The notes under the pieces are model-generated. The model ran no database searches. It worked only from the letters and a program-made list of their open reading frames with translations, and had not been told where the DNA came from. Of a stretch of DNA of 64,000 nt, positions 56,172 to 64,000 are shown piece after piece (position 1 is the first letter of the stretch; each line of letters starts with the position of its first letter). A program made the translations under genes and the position numbers. The stretch is from positions 160,080 through 224,079 of the forward strand of contig NZ_FPBO01000010.1 in NCBI RefSeq assembly GCF_900116645.1, written 5' to 3'. This DNA is from Pseudoduganella namucuonensis. Its GTDB lineage: Bacteria; Pseudomonadota; Gammaproteobacteria; Burkholderiales; Burkholderiaceae_D.

Positions 56172-57802
56172 AGCCGCCCGAGCTCGTATCCGCCACGCAG
56201 GCCGAGCTCGACGAGATTCTGGCGCTGGCCAAGGCCGCCGCGTTTCCGCAACCGCAATACGAGCTGCTCGAACGGGTACTGACGACGTTCGCGTACGTGA
56301 TGCTGGCCCTGCAAAATGCGAGGATGACGCTCAAGCGCTTTCGCCACATGCTGTTCGGCAAGCAAAGCGAGCGCCGCGCGGCCGTGTGCAAGGAGCTCGG
56401 CTGCCGCGCCGGAGATGAGCAGGAACAGGCCAGCGGGGTGGCTGCGGCGCCGAGCGCTCCCCCCGCCGCCGGCGAGCGCAAGCGCGCCAAGGGTCACGGT
56501 CGCAACGGCGCCGACGCCTATCCCGGCGCCACCGTCGTCGTCTGCACCCCCCCGAGCGTGCAAGCGGGCCAGCGATGCCCCGAGTGCGGGGTTGGCAAAC
56601 TTTACCTTGCCGAGCCGAGGGTGGTGGTCAAGATGGCGGCCCAGTTGCCGATCGGCGCCACCATCTACCAGCGCGTCAGCGTGCGCTGCCGGCTATGCGA
56701 GGCGATCTTCACCGCGTCCCTGCCGGCCGGTGTCGACGCTGGCAAATACGACGCCAGTTGCGCCAGCATGATCGCCTTGCTGCGTTATGGCAGCGGCATG
56801 CCCTTCCACCGGCTCGACGCGCTGCAGTCTTGCCTGGGCGTGCCGCTGCCCGACGCAACCCAGTGGGACATCGTCTCGAAGGCGGTGGACGGCCCGCGCC
56901 AGGTCTTCGAGGAGTTGATCCGGCAAGCCGCCTAGGGCGAGGTGCTGCACAACGACGACACCCCGGCGCGCATCCTGGCCCTGATGGGCGAGCGCCGCGC
57001 GAAGGCCGAGGCGGCGGGCGATGTCATGCCCGCCGCCCGCGCGATCAGCACCTCGGGCATCGTCGCACTGCTGGGCACGCACAAGGCGATGTTGTTCTTC
57101 ACCGGTCCCGAGCATGCCGGCGGCAACCTGGCGCGCGTGCTGGCGCACCGGGCCGCGGCGCTGGCGGCGCCGATCCAGATGTGCGACGCCCTGACGGCCA
57201 ATATGAAGGGAGACTTCAAGACCATCCTCAGCCACTGCATCGCCCACGGCCGCAGGAAATTCGTCGAAGTGGCCGAGAACTTCCCCGCGCCGTGCCAGCA
57301 CGTGATCGACAGTTTGGCCCGGCTGTACCGGAACGACGCCCATTGCAAAGAGCGGCACATGAGCGCCATGCAACGCCTCGACCACCATCGCGGCAACAGC
57401 GCGGCCTTGATGTTGCGGCTCCATCTCTGGATGTACAAGCAATTGGCGCACAAGCAGGTCGAACCGAATAGCGGCCTGGGCCAAGCCTTGCGCTACATGC
57501 TCAAGCACTGGCCGGCGCTGACGCTGTTTCTGCGGGAGCCGGGCGCCCCGCTGGACAACAACATTTGCGAGTTGGCCTTGAAGAAGGCGATCTGCCACCG
57601 CAAGAACTCGCTGTTTTACCGAAGCAAGCGCGGGGCCGAGGTGGGCGATATTTACATGAGCCTGATCTTCACGTGCCAGTCGTGCGGCGCCAACCCGTTC
57701 AGCTATTTGCAGGCATTGCAAAAACACGCCACGGCGGTGGCGCTGGCGCCGCAGCGATGGCTGCCTTGGAACTACCTGGCGGCGCCGCCAAGCGGCGCGT
57801 GA
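56168..57802 (+). pseudogene. IS66 transposase TnpC interrupted by an in-frame TAG
   Basis: The 545-codon frame carries an N-terminal helix with HMLFGKQSERR, a zinc-finger-like CPECG...CRLCE, and DDE residues in EVLHNDDTPARIL, MCDALTANM and NNICELALKKAICHRKNSLF. The stop codon TAG at 56933-56935 sits in the same frame just before GEVLHNDD, where related proteins are likely to have Gln (CAG). A single C-to-T change would explain it. The element is therefore probably immobile on its own. Confidence 0.88.
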
Positions 57803-57810
57803 GCGATCGT

Positions 57811-58170
57811 TTACCGCGCCGTGCGTAGCGCCCGCCACGGCGGCGGCACGCTGGCCCGGGTCGGATCGCCGCCCATCAGCAGCACCTGCAGTTCGCATGC
57901 TTCGAACGCGCGCGCCGGGGGCAGCCCATCCGGCCAATAGGCGAATTTGCCGCTCGACAAGCGCTTCTGGCACAGCCAAAAGCCATTGCCGTCATAGACC
58001 AGGATCTTGATCGCGCTGCGGCGCCGGTTCGCGAAGACGAACAGGCCGCCGTCGAAGGGATCGCTGGCCAGCCGTTGCCGGCACACGCCCACCAGGGCGT
58101 CGATCCCGGCGCGGAAGTCGACCGGCTCGACCGCCACCAGGATGCGCATGTGCGGCGTGACTTGAATCAC
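57811..58170 (-). CDS. tnpB: IS66 accessory protein TnpB
   Basis: This 119-aa IS66 Orf2-type protein starts with GTG (VIQVTPHMRILVAVEPVDFRAGIDAL) and contains the family pattern DPFDGGLFVFANRRRSAIKILVYDGNGF and KRLSSGKFAYWP. GTG 58170 overlaps the tnpA stop in a GTGA. It converges on tnpC with only 8 bases between the two ends. No disruption is visible. Confidence 0.88.
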   Translation of the reverse strand: MIQVTPHMRILVAVEPVDFRAGIDALVGVCRQRLASDPFDGGLFVFANRRRSAIKILVYDGNGFWLCQKRLSSGKFAYWPDGLPPARAFEACELQVLLMGGDPTRASVPPPWRALRTAR

Positions 58171-58595
58171 CGCGCGCTCCAGAACGCGCCGGCCAGGACG
58201 GCCAGGGCGTCGCCGTTCGCCAACTCGACGCGCATCGTGCCGCCACGGCCATTGCGCATGTCGACGACGCACGCGGCACCGGCTGGCGCGGCCGCCGGCG
58301 GTGCGAACAGCTCGACAAACCGAACTTCGCACTTGCCGCCACGTCCGGCAGGCGTTTGGACAACGCCGCGCTCGAGGCGCTTCTTCAACCGGCCGGCATC
58401 GACACCCAATTCACGGGCCACGCGCGCCACGTCGTGCCGCCCCACCAAACCCACGGCCGCCGCCCACAATGTGTCCGTGACATGGGCGCCGCGCTTGCGC
58501 CCAGAGCGCCAAAGCGCAAAGCGCTGCTTGACCTGTTCAAGGCTCTCGTCGGATTGCTCGGCTTGTGCAGCCATCGTCGCCATCGTCATGTTCAT
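58167..58595 (-). CDS. tnpA: IS66 accessory protein TnpA
   Basis: The 142-aa protein starts at ATG 58595 (MNMTMATMAAQAEQSDESLE). It contains a helix-turn-helix-like region (VGLVGRHDVARVARELGVDAGRLKKRLE) and the C-terminal VELANGDALAVLAGAF typical of IS66 Orf1. The stop overlaps the tnpB start. It lies just inside the right inverted repeat, as expected for the first gene of an IS66 element. Confidence 0.85.
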   Translation of the reverse strand: MNMTMATMAAQAEQSDESLEQVKQRFALWRSGRKRGAHVTDTLWAAAVGLVGRHDVARVARELGVDAGRLKKRLERGVVQTPAGRGGKCEVRFVELFAPPAAAPAGAACVVDMRNGRGGTMRVELANGDALAVLAGAFWSAR

Positions 58596-58674
58596 CCCCA
58601 TTCGTTTGAGTGCTATGGGGAATGACGTTATCAAGAGCGCCAAGAAAAATCATGCAGCCTTACCGGAAGGACAC

Positions 58675-58910
58675 GATGAAAATGAACTTCCCGTCACTGT
58701 TCATCTATTGGCGTGGCACGGAGAGTAAGCGCCAAGTTTTGGTCGCGGTATTGTTCAAGATGTACGCTGATAAACTAGCCAAGGATCGCAGTTAACACGT
58801 GAACCTGCCAATTCCGGAATCTTGAACAGCGCGCGCAGGCCAGCCTGGCGGCCGCGCAGATACAGGGGCGGGCGCTGGCCGGCCGCGAGCCCCTCTGTCT
58901 TCCACCGTGT
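58675..58910. other. Gene-free stretch between IS66 element and GH28 gene
   Basis: A plus-strand frame MKMNFPSLFIYWRGTESKRQ ending KLAKDRS and a minus-strand frame GQRPPLYLRGRQAGLRALFK look protein-like, but both lack starts and known relatives. They may be scraps of genes broken by the rearrangement that also removed the IS66 target duplication. No promoter or terminator is clear. Confidence 0.3.
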
Positions 58911-60563
58911 CTACAATGTCAGCGCATCCACATGCCCCCGGACCTCGCGGTCCGGCATGCCACGCACATCCTTGGCCGAGAATTCGCTGACCCCGCGCAG
59001 CTCGAACAGCGCCGCTCCGCCCTGCCCGCGCTGCAGATTGACGGCATGGAAGCTGACATCGTGGACATCGTCCAGCACGACCGCGGTGCGCCCCTCCGGC
59101 TGGACGTAGCCGACCTTGACGTGATGAACCTCGACTGCCTTCACGTGACGCATGTAAAACGCATACGACGGCGCCTTGCCAAACATGCCCGGCTCCGGAT
59201 AGCCATTGGGAAGTTCGGGCGGCACCAGCGCGCTCCAGGCCGCCTCGCCGCCGCCCTGCGTTTCTATCTGCACATTGCTGATGCGAATATCCTCGATCGG
59301 ATGCCCGATCAGCCCGGCGATGGTGCAGGCGTGATTGCGCAACGCACCGGAAACGACAATATTGCTGATATTGATGCGCTTGATGCTGCCCACCGGCGGC
59401 TTGTTCGGTCCGCGCAGGCGCGCGCCCAAGCGTATGAAGATTGGATCGTTCACCACATTGCGCATGGTGATGTTGGAAATCGTCATGTTCTCGATGTGCG
59501 AACCGTCCACGCTTTCGATCGCCAGGCCCTTGCACTCGTCGAAAATACAGTTCGTGATGGTGATGTGCTTGAAGTCGCCATTCGATTCGGTACCCAGCTT
59601 GATGCGGCCATATCGCCCCGACCGGTATTCCGGCGCACTGCGCTTGAAGGTGCCGTCAATCACGCTGCCCTCGTCGAAATTGCCCGACACCATGCAATCG
59701 GAGATCGTGATGTTTTCGCAGTGCTGGATGCGCCCCAGGCCGTAGCTGGCCTTGAGGCAAATCGCATCGTCCCAGGGCGTATTCAGCGTGCAATTCGTGA
59801 CGCGCACGTTGGTGCACGCGTCGATGTTCATGCCGTCGCGGTTGGTGTCGATGGTCAGGTGGTCGACCAGCATATTGCGGCAGCCGGTCGCCAGTATGCC
59901 GAAATGGCCGCCATGCAAGATCGAGAAATCGCGCAAGGTCACGTTGCTGCACTCGCGCAGCGCGATCGCCTTGTCGCCTTCGCCGGGCTGGTCAGGCTCG
60001 GGGGTGTAGTAGCCGGTGTTCTTGTCGTGGCCGCTAACCAAGCCTTTGCCATGGATTAAGCCGCCACCCACGATGGCCACGTTATTGAGGCCAATGCCCC
60101 AGATCAGGCCGGTTTGCCAGTGGCTGTGGCCGTAGTCCTGATAGTTGCCGCCGGCCTCGTTCGGCTCGGGCAGATCGTAGCGCGCCACGCTCGCGTCAAC
60201 CGCCTCGATCACCGCGCCCGCTTCCAGGTAGAGCGTGATCTTGCTCTTGAGCCTGATCGACGCCGACAGGTAGCGCCCCGGCGGAAAATAGACGGTGCCC
60301 CCGCCCGCGGCCGCCGCGGCGGCAATGGCGGCATTGACCGCCGGCGAGTCGAGCGTGCGGCCATCGCCCTTGGCGCCGAAGCGCTTGACGTCGAACAACG
60401 AGCTCGTCGGTATGGGCGGCGCCGCCAGCGCGCACGCCGGCAGCGCGGCAGCGAGCGCAACGGCCCGTGCCAGGAAGTGTCTGCGTGTAGGTGGCAAGGC
60501 GGCGGCAGTCATCATTGCCGTGCTCGGCAACAGCGGCTTGTGTGTTACGTGTTTAGTTTTCAT
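58911..60563 (-). CDS. GH28 polygalacturonase-like hydrolase, Tat-exported, 550 aa
   Basis: The leader (ALPPTRRHFLARAVALAAAL) contains a twin-arginine motif, so folded export to the periplasm is likely. The mature protein is a right-handed beta-helix with GH28 landmarks: FDVKRFGAKGDGRTLDSPAV, NRDGMNIDACTNV (NTD-type motif), the paired aspartates in NTPWDDAICLK, and GRYGRIKLGTES (RIK motif). Specificity could be galacturonan or rhamnogalacturonan. It is followed (on its strand, upstream) by a GH127 gene about 110 bases away, so the two may be cotranscribed. Part of its N-terminal coding sequence is duplicated at 48949-49100. Confidence 0.9.
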   Translation of the reverse strand: MKTKHVTHKPLLPSTAMMTAAALPPTRRHFLARAVALAAALPACALAAPPIPTSSLFDVKRFGAKGDGRTLDSPAVNAAIAAAAAAGGGTVYFPPGRYLSASIRLKSKITLYLEAGAVIEAVDASVARYDLPEPNEAGGNYQDYGHSHWQTGLIWGIGLNNVAIVGGGLIHGKGLVSGHDKNTGYYTPEPDQPGEGDKAIALRECSNVTLRDFSILHGGHFGILATGCRNMLVDHLTIDTNRDGMNIDACTNVRVTNCTLNTPWDDAICLKASYGLGRIQHCENITISDCMVSGNFDEGSVIDGTFKRSAPEYRSGRYGRIKLGTESNGDFKHITITNCIFDECKGLAIESVDGSHIENMTISNITMRNVVNDPIFIRLGARLRGPNKPPVGSIKRINISNIVVSGALRNHACTIAGLIGHPIEDIRISNVQIETQGGGEAAWSALVPPELPNGYPEPGMFGKAPSYAFYMRHVKAVEVHHVKVGYVQPEGRTAVVLDDVHDVSFHAVNLQRGQGGAALFELRGVSEFSAKDVRGMPDREVRGHVDALTL

Positions 60564-60672
60564 TTCTTAATGACTCGCAAAAAAGGGGGCATCGTTTTTT
60601 TGGGGGCGTTGGCCGGCCGCCGTGTTGGTGCTCGTGGCGCTCAACTTCTCGCCCCCCCCAGTTAAGGACGGG

Positions 60673-62709
60673 TCAGCCGACCCGCCAATACAAGTTGTAG
60701 TAGCCGTGCGCGATTTTATGGAACGGCAGCAGTTCGTAACCATCTCCCAGGTCCGGCCCGCTCAGACGGAAAGCCAGCGCGCCAGTGCCGGGCCGGACCG
60801 CGCCGTCGAGGCCAGCGCCACCGAGGCGCAGCGGGAGGATCTCCAGCGGCTCCGTGAACGTTTTGTTATAAGACACGTTGTGCGCAACCAGATCGGCGCC
60901 GGGCGCCATGGCGGGGCCGGCCACGCGCGCCGCCAGCACCAGGGGCCCATACATGAGCGCTGCAAGCTTGGGTGCGTTCGGCAAGGGCGCCAAGTGCACA
61001 TGCATCGGCAGATCGACATCGAGGACGTCGCCGTCGCGCCAGGTGCGCGCGAGCTCCACGTAGCGCCCGGCCTGGTCGCTGTCGATGAGTTTGCGCCCAT
61101 TCAGGCGCACGCTCATCTGCCGGCACCAGCCGGGGTGGCGCAGCTTGAGGACGAGCTTTGTGGGCCGCTCCAGCCGCAGCGTCAATCGGCTGCCGCCGCG
61201 CTCGGGGAAACTGGTCGTCTGGCGCAGCCGCACGCCCTGGTCGGCCCATTGCAGATCCGACGCCATATACAGGTTCACATACAACACATCCCGATGATGG
61301 AAATAGATGGAATCGCCGTGCTTGGCGTGATTTTCCATCCCCGTGCCGGTGCAGCAGAAGAAGGAACGCTCATGCGTGCCGTAGAGTTTCGGATAGGTGC
61401 GCCGGGTGGCCTGGAAGTAGGTGAGTGCACCGCTGTCCGGATCCTGGGAGGCGAGGATGCCGTTGAACAAGGCACGTTCGTAAAAGTCGGCGTAGGCGGC
61501 CGATGGCCGCGCGGCGAACAAGGCCCGCGTCAGGCGCAGCATATTGTAGGTGCAACAGGTTTCCATGGTCGAGGCCGAGGCCAGGTGCTTCTCGAACTCG
61601 GTGGGCGGAAAGAAGTGCTCGTTGTCGCCATGCCCCCCCGTCGCAAACGAGCGCTGCTCGACCACGGTGCGCCAGAAGGTGAGCGCGGCCTGCCGGTAGT
61701 GCGCCTGTCCCGTGAGTGTGTGCAGCCGGGCGAATCCGATCACCTTGGGGATCTGCGTGTTGGCGTGCATGCCGTCGAGGGTGTCGCGCCCTTCGGCAAG
61801 CGGTGCGAGCAGTGTCCGGTGGCTGAAGCGTTCAGCCAGGCGCAGGTAGCGCGCCTCCCCGGTCAGCGTGTGCAAGTCGGCCAGCACTTCGCTCATGCCG
61901 CCGTGCTCCAGGTCGAGCATCTTTTGAAAGCGCGGCTCGTCGACCGGCCGCGCGGCCTCGTCGACCCAGTCGGCGATACGCACCAGCAGCGCGAGCGCCT
62001 GGGCATTGCGCAGGTGCACAAACGTGTCGCGCAGCCCGGCCATCAACTTGTGCAGCGTGTACCAGGGCACGCCAACGACGGGCCGGCCGGCCAGGCAATT
62101 GCGCAGTTGCGCATCGCCATCGGGGAAGCCGCACACCAGGCCGCTGGGCGCCGCTTCCTGGCAGGCGAGCAACTCGCCGATGATGTAGTCGATCCTGGCG
62201 CGCAGCTCCTCTCGTCCGGTGGACGCCCACATCATCGAGCAGGCGCTCAAGAAATGGCCCAGGGTGTGTCCCGGGCAAAGGCCCTCCGCATCCCATCCGC
62301 CGTACACCGGCGCCTTCGGAACGAGGCCCGCACTTTTCCGGTAATTGTGCAACAGACGGTCGCAGTTCAGCGACTCGAGGTAGCGCGCGTTGAGGCGCTG
62401 GGACGTGTTGAAAGGACCGTCGAGCAGCCGCACAGCCGACATGGGGAAAGGCTGCGCGGTTTCGCCTTCGGCGCCTTCCTCGCCGGCCAGGGGTGATGCA
62501 GGGAATTGGCGGGACATGTCCCGACCCTGCGTAACGCGCCCGTTTTCGCGATAGCGAAAATCTTTACCTTCTAGGGCCGGCATGCCAAGCAGCAGTGGCG
62601 CAGCGGCCATGGCCTGCAGCAGGCGGCGTCGATCGCGATCCGCCGGAAGCCTGCGGCCCCAGGCGTCGCCGGGGATTGCCGCGGTGCGGGAGATCTTCTG
62701 AAATTTCAT
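60673..62709 (-). CDS. GH127 (DUF1680) beta-L-arabinofuranosidase-like enzyme, 678 aa
   Basis: The N-terminus DRRRLLQAMAAAPLLLGMPA looks like a Tat or Sec signal. GH127 features are VRLLDGPFNTSQRLNARYLE at the start, GLCPGHTLGHFLSA, and the cysteine-glutamate zinc site made of METCCTYNML and SFFCCTGTGMENHAKHGDSIY, where a cysteine acts as nucleophile in studied members. A C-terminal beta domain closes it. It likely releases beta-L-arabinofuranose from plant glycans such as extensin or pectin side chains. It lies between GH28 and GH43 genes on the same strand, together forming a pectin/arabinan arm. Confidence 0.9.
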   Translation of the reverse strand: MKFQKISRTAAIPGDAWGRRLPADRDRRRLLQAMAAAPLLLGMPALEGKDFRYRENGRVTQGRDMSRQFPASPLAGEEGAEGETAQPFPMSAVRLLDGPFNTSQRLNARYLESLNCDRLLHNYRKSAGLVPKAPVYGGWDAEGLCPGHTLGHFLSACSMMWASTGREELRARIDYIIGELLACQEAAPSGLVCGFPDGDAQLRNCLAGRPVVGVPWYTLHKLMAGLRDTFVHLRNAQALALLVRIADWVDEAARPVDEPRFQKMLDLEHGGMSEVLADLHTLTGEARYLRLAERFSHRTLLAPLAEGRDTLDGMHANTQIPKVIGFARLHTLTGQAHYRQAALTFWRTVVEQRSFATGGHGDNEHFFPPTEFEKHLASASTMETCCTYNMLRLTRALFAARPSAAYADFYERALFNGILASQDPDSGALTYFQATRRTYPKLYGTHERSFFCCTGTGMENHAKHGDSIYFHHRDVLYVNLYMASDLQWADQGVRLRQTTSFPERGGSRLTLRLERPTKLVLKLRHPGWCRQMSVRLNGRKLIDSDQAGRYVELARTWRDGDVLDVDLPMHVHLAPLPNAPKLAALMYGPLVLAARVAGPAMAPGADLVAHNVSYNKTFTEPLEILPLRLGGAGLDGAVRPGTGALAFRLSGPDLGDGYELLPFHKIAHGYYNLYWRVG

Positions 62710-62734
62710 GTGTATGCGGGTTAGTCGTTACTCA

Positions 62735-64000
62735 TTATTTATCTTGGTACTTAATTCTGAACCAATCAAAATCCACATGTCCGCCGGTATTTTTTGTCGC
62801 ATAGTTGAACAAGCCAAAGCGATACCCCATGAAATGCGGTATGGCGTAGGTCATTTTCAATGTGTCTCCGATGGGATTCCACACTTTTCCATCGATGCTA
62901 TAAAAGAATTTTGCTTGGTCTTTCAGATCGGTAAAGTCGCAATCGATCCTTAAATAGACGTGGTTTTGTGTCAGCGGAACCTGCTGCACTTCCACAGGTT
63001 TATCCGAGCCGGCATTGACCATGACGATCCATTTCTTGCCATCTTGGACCTTGACGCCAACCTGCCCGAAATTTTTCTGGAAGGCGCTTAATCCCGCAAA
63101 ATCCCCCTCCTTCATTTTGGAAGCGTCCAGTAAAGTCGAGCCAGTGCTCGTTGGGCCGATAGTGCGTTGCGTCAGTGTATTTCTTGCCTGTACAAACGAG
63201 GTGTCGATCCTGGCTGTTTTCAGCCGCAGATATCCCTTTCTTTCTTGCACGGACCAGAGCTTGTTATCCGGATTGTGATTCCATTGCCAAACCAGAGGTA
63301 ACGCTTTTTGTCCCTTCTTGCGATCAAACTCATCGGAGGCAACCAAATTCGGAATCAAGCCTGTACTGGCAGGCAGGTCCAGCTTGTCCGGGGCTTTACC
63401 ATTTTCACCCAACACGGGCCAACCGTCTTCCCACTTTACGGGAACCAGATAAGGGATCCGGCCGACAGAACCGTAATCGCGGAAGAGATAAGCAAACCAA
63501 CGCCCATCGGGCGTGTCGATCAATCCGCCTTGAGCGATGCCCCTATCCTGCAGGGCAACTCTTCCTTCCCACGGGCCGTTGAGATTATCTGCCCTGTGTA
63601 TGAGCACAGTCCGGCCTTTGCCCCTTGGTGCGGAAATATTAAATAAATAATATTTACCTTTTACCTTGAATAATTGGGATCCTTCGGCGTTCAGGTCGTA
63701 TTCCGGGCCGCCTGGCGCGTCGGCGTTTTCGATGAGAACTTTCTCCGGAACGCCTGGTTTGACGCCCGTCAGATCGTCATTTAACTCAACGATTTTGAGT
63801 TTGTGCGCATCGTGAATGAGATAGGCTTTGCCATCGTCGTCGAAAAACAGGTTGCTGTCGTGGTACGCCGGTTTAAAGGAAACTCTTTTCCAATTCCCTT
63901 TTTCGATGTCTTTCGTTTTGAAAATATAGGTTTCACCGGTGGTCTGCGCAAACGTGGTGAGGTAATACATACCCTTATGGAAGCGCAGACTGCTGGCCCA
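62735..64000 (-). CDS. GH43-like glycoside hydrolase with C-terminal beta-sandwich (5' end outside window)
   Basis: The frame is open to the window edge; about 421 residues are visible. The five-bladed propeller part shows YHDSNLFFDDDGKAYLIHD, LNAEGSQLFKVKGKYYLFNI (acid glutamate region) and RGIAQGGLIDTPDGRWFAYLF. A concanavalin-like beta-sandwich of about 200 residues follows (LPLVWQWNHNPDNKLWSV, GGHVDFDWFRIKY). This two-domain layout is that of GH43 enzymes acting on arabinosyl or xylosyl side chains. Codon use is AT-richer than in the neighbours, which hints at separate acquisition. The gene stop lies only 25 bases before the GH127 start, so the two are probably cotranscribed. Confidence 0.88.
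   Translation of the reverse strand, partial: WASSLRFHKGMYYLTTFAQTTGETYIFKTKDIEKGNWKRVSFKPAYHDSNLFFDDDGKAYLIHDAHKLKIVELNDDLTGVKPGVPEKVLIENADAPGGPEYDLNAEGSQLFKVKGKYYLFNISAPRGKGRTVLIHRADNLNGPWEGRVALQDRGIAQGGLIDTPDGRWFAYLFRDYGSVGRIPYLVPVKWEDGWPVLGENGKAPDKLDLPASTGLIPNLVASDEFDRKKGQKALPLVWQWNHNPDNKLWSVQERKGYLRLKTARIDTSFVQARNTLTQRTIGPTSTGSTLLDASKMKEGDFAGLSAFQKNFGQVGVKVQDGKKWIVMVNAGSDKPVEVQQVPLTQNHVYLRIDCDFTDLKDQAKFFYSIDGKVWNPIGDTLKMTYAIPHFMGYRFGLFNYATKNTGGHVDFDWFRIKYQDK

Larger units (their letters stand above)
55165..58674. mobile_element. Decayed IS66-family element with DUF4338 passenger gene
   Basis: The ends are 25-base inverted repeats with a single mismatch: GTGTCCTTCCGGTAAAGCTG (plus CATGA) at 55165-55189 and its complement at 58650-58674. 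Inside are, on the plus strand, a frameshifted DUF4338 gene and a tnpC with a nonsense codon. On the minus strand are intact-looking tnpB and tnpA. The flanking octamers (CGGCTATG and GATGAAAA) do not match, so the usual 8-bp target duplication is absent and a deletion or recombination has followed insertion. Confidence 0.85.

Noticed and set aside
55157..58682. Target-site duplication of the IS66 element
   Set aside because: The eight bases on each side differ (CGGCTATG versus GATGAAAA), so no duplication can be claimed.
58722..58735. GTAAGCG sequence resembling a classical IS66 terminus
   Set aside because: It points the wrong way for this element and lies outside the well-matched 25-base inverted repeats.

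Overview
The window is high-GC DNA whose housekeeping genes (trxB, ftsK, lolA, rarA, serS), PEP-CTERM proteins and intergenic repeat style suggest a betaproteobacterium of the Burkholderiales, most likely Oxalobacteraceae (Massilia/Duganella-like). This placement is inferred from gene order and protein character, not from a search.

Positions 1-17,900 are mostly core genome. They hold the end of a chemotaxis receptor, a coupled pair of small membrane genes, trxB-smr on the minus strand, then ftsK-lolA-rarA on the plus strand. An 8-kb block separates rarA from serS. It carries a nucleobase permease, an 8-oxoguanine-deaminase-like amidohydrolase, a GntR/FCD regulator, an alpha/beta hydrolase and a divergent DUF2917 / MocR-type pair. 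Two identical tandem tRNA-Ser(CGA) genes follow serS.

Positions 17,900-55,030 form a large polysaccharide-utilisation locus that fits fucosylated, galactosylated and acetylated xyloglucan. It has three GH74 xyloglucanases (one with CBM2, two lipoproteins) plus the 3' remnant of a fourth. Side-chain enzymes are two tandem GH29 fucosidases, an SGNH acetylesterase, a GH59 enzyme, a GH31 alpha-xylosidase and a GH2 beta-galactosidase. Uptake and accessory genes are a TonB-dependent receptor, a surface-lipoprotein candidate, a flavin-dependent tryptophan-halogenase-like protein and two PEP-CTERM proteins. The regulators are three XylR-like paralogues (one without its DNA-binding domain), a membrane-tethered AraC protein and a truncated AraC copy. 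Repeated intergenic elements show that this regulator cluster grew by duplication. In the proposed model, surface GH74 enzymes cut the backbone, the receptor imports oligosaccharides, exo-enzymes (several with Tat-like signals) strip side chains in the periplasm, and released xylose or oligosaccharides feed back on the regulators.

Positions 46,089-58,910 are scarred by rearrangement: a parallel-beta-helix remnant, a GH27/GH28 mosaic remnant, back-to-back IS630-like and ISAzo13-like remnants, and a decayed IS66-family element with 25-bp terminal inverted repeats. Positions 58,911-64,000, on the minus strand, are a pectin/arabinan arm: GH28, GH127 and a GH43 gene that runs off the edge. No rRNA, CRISPR array or prophage was seen.
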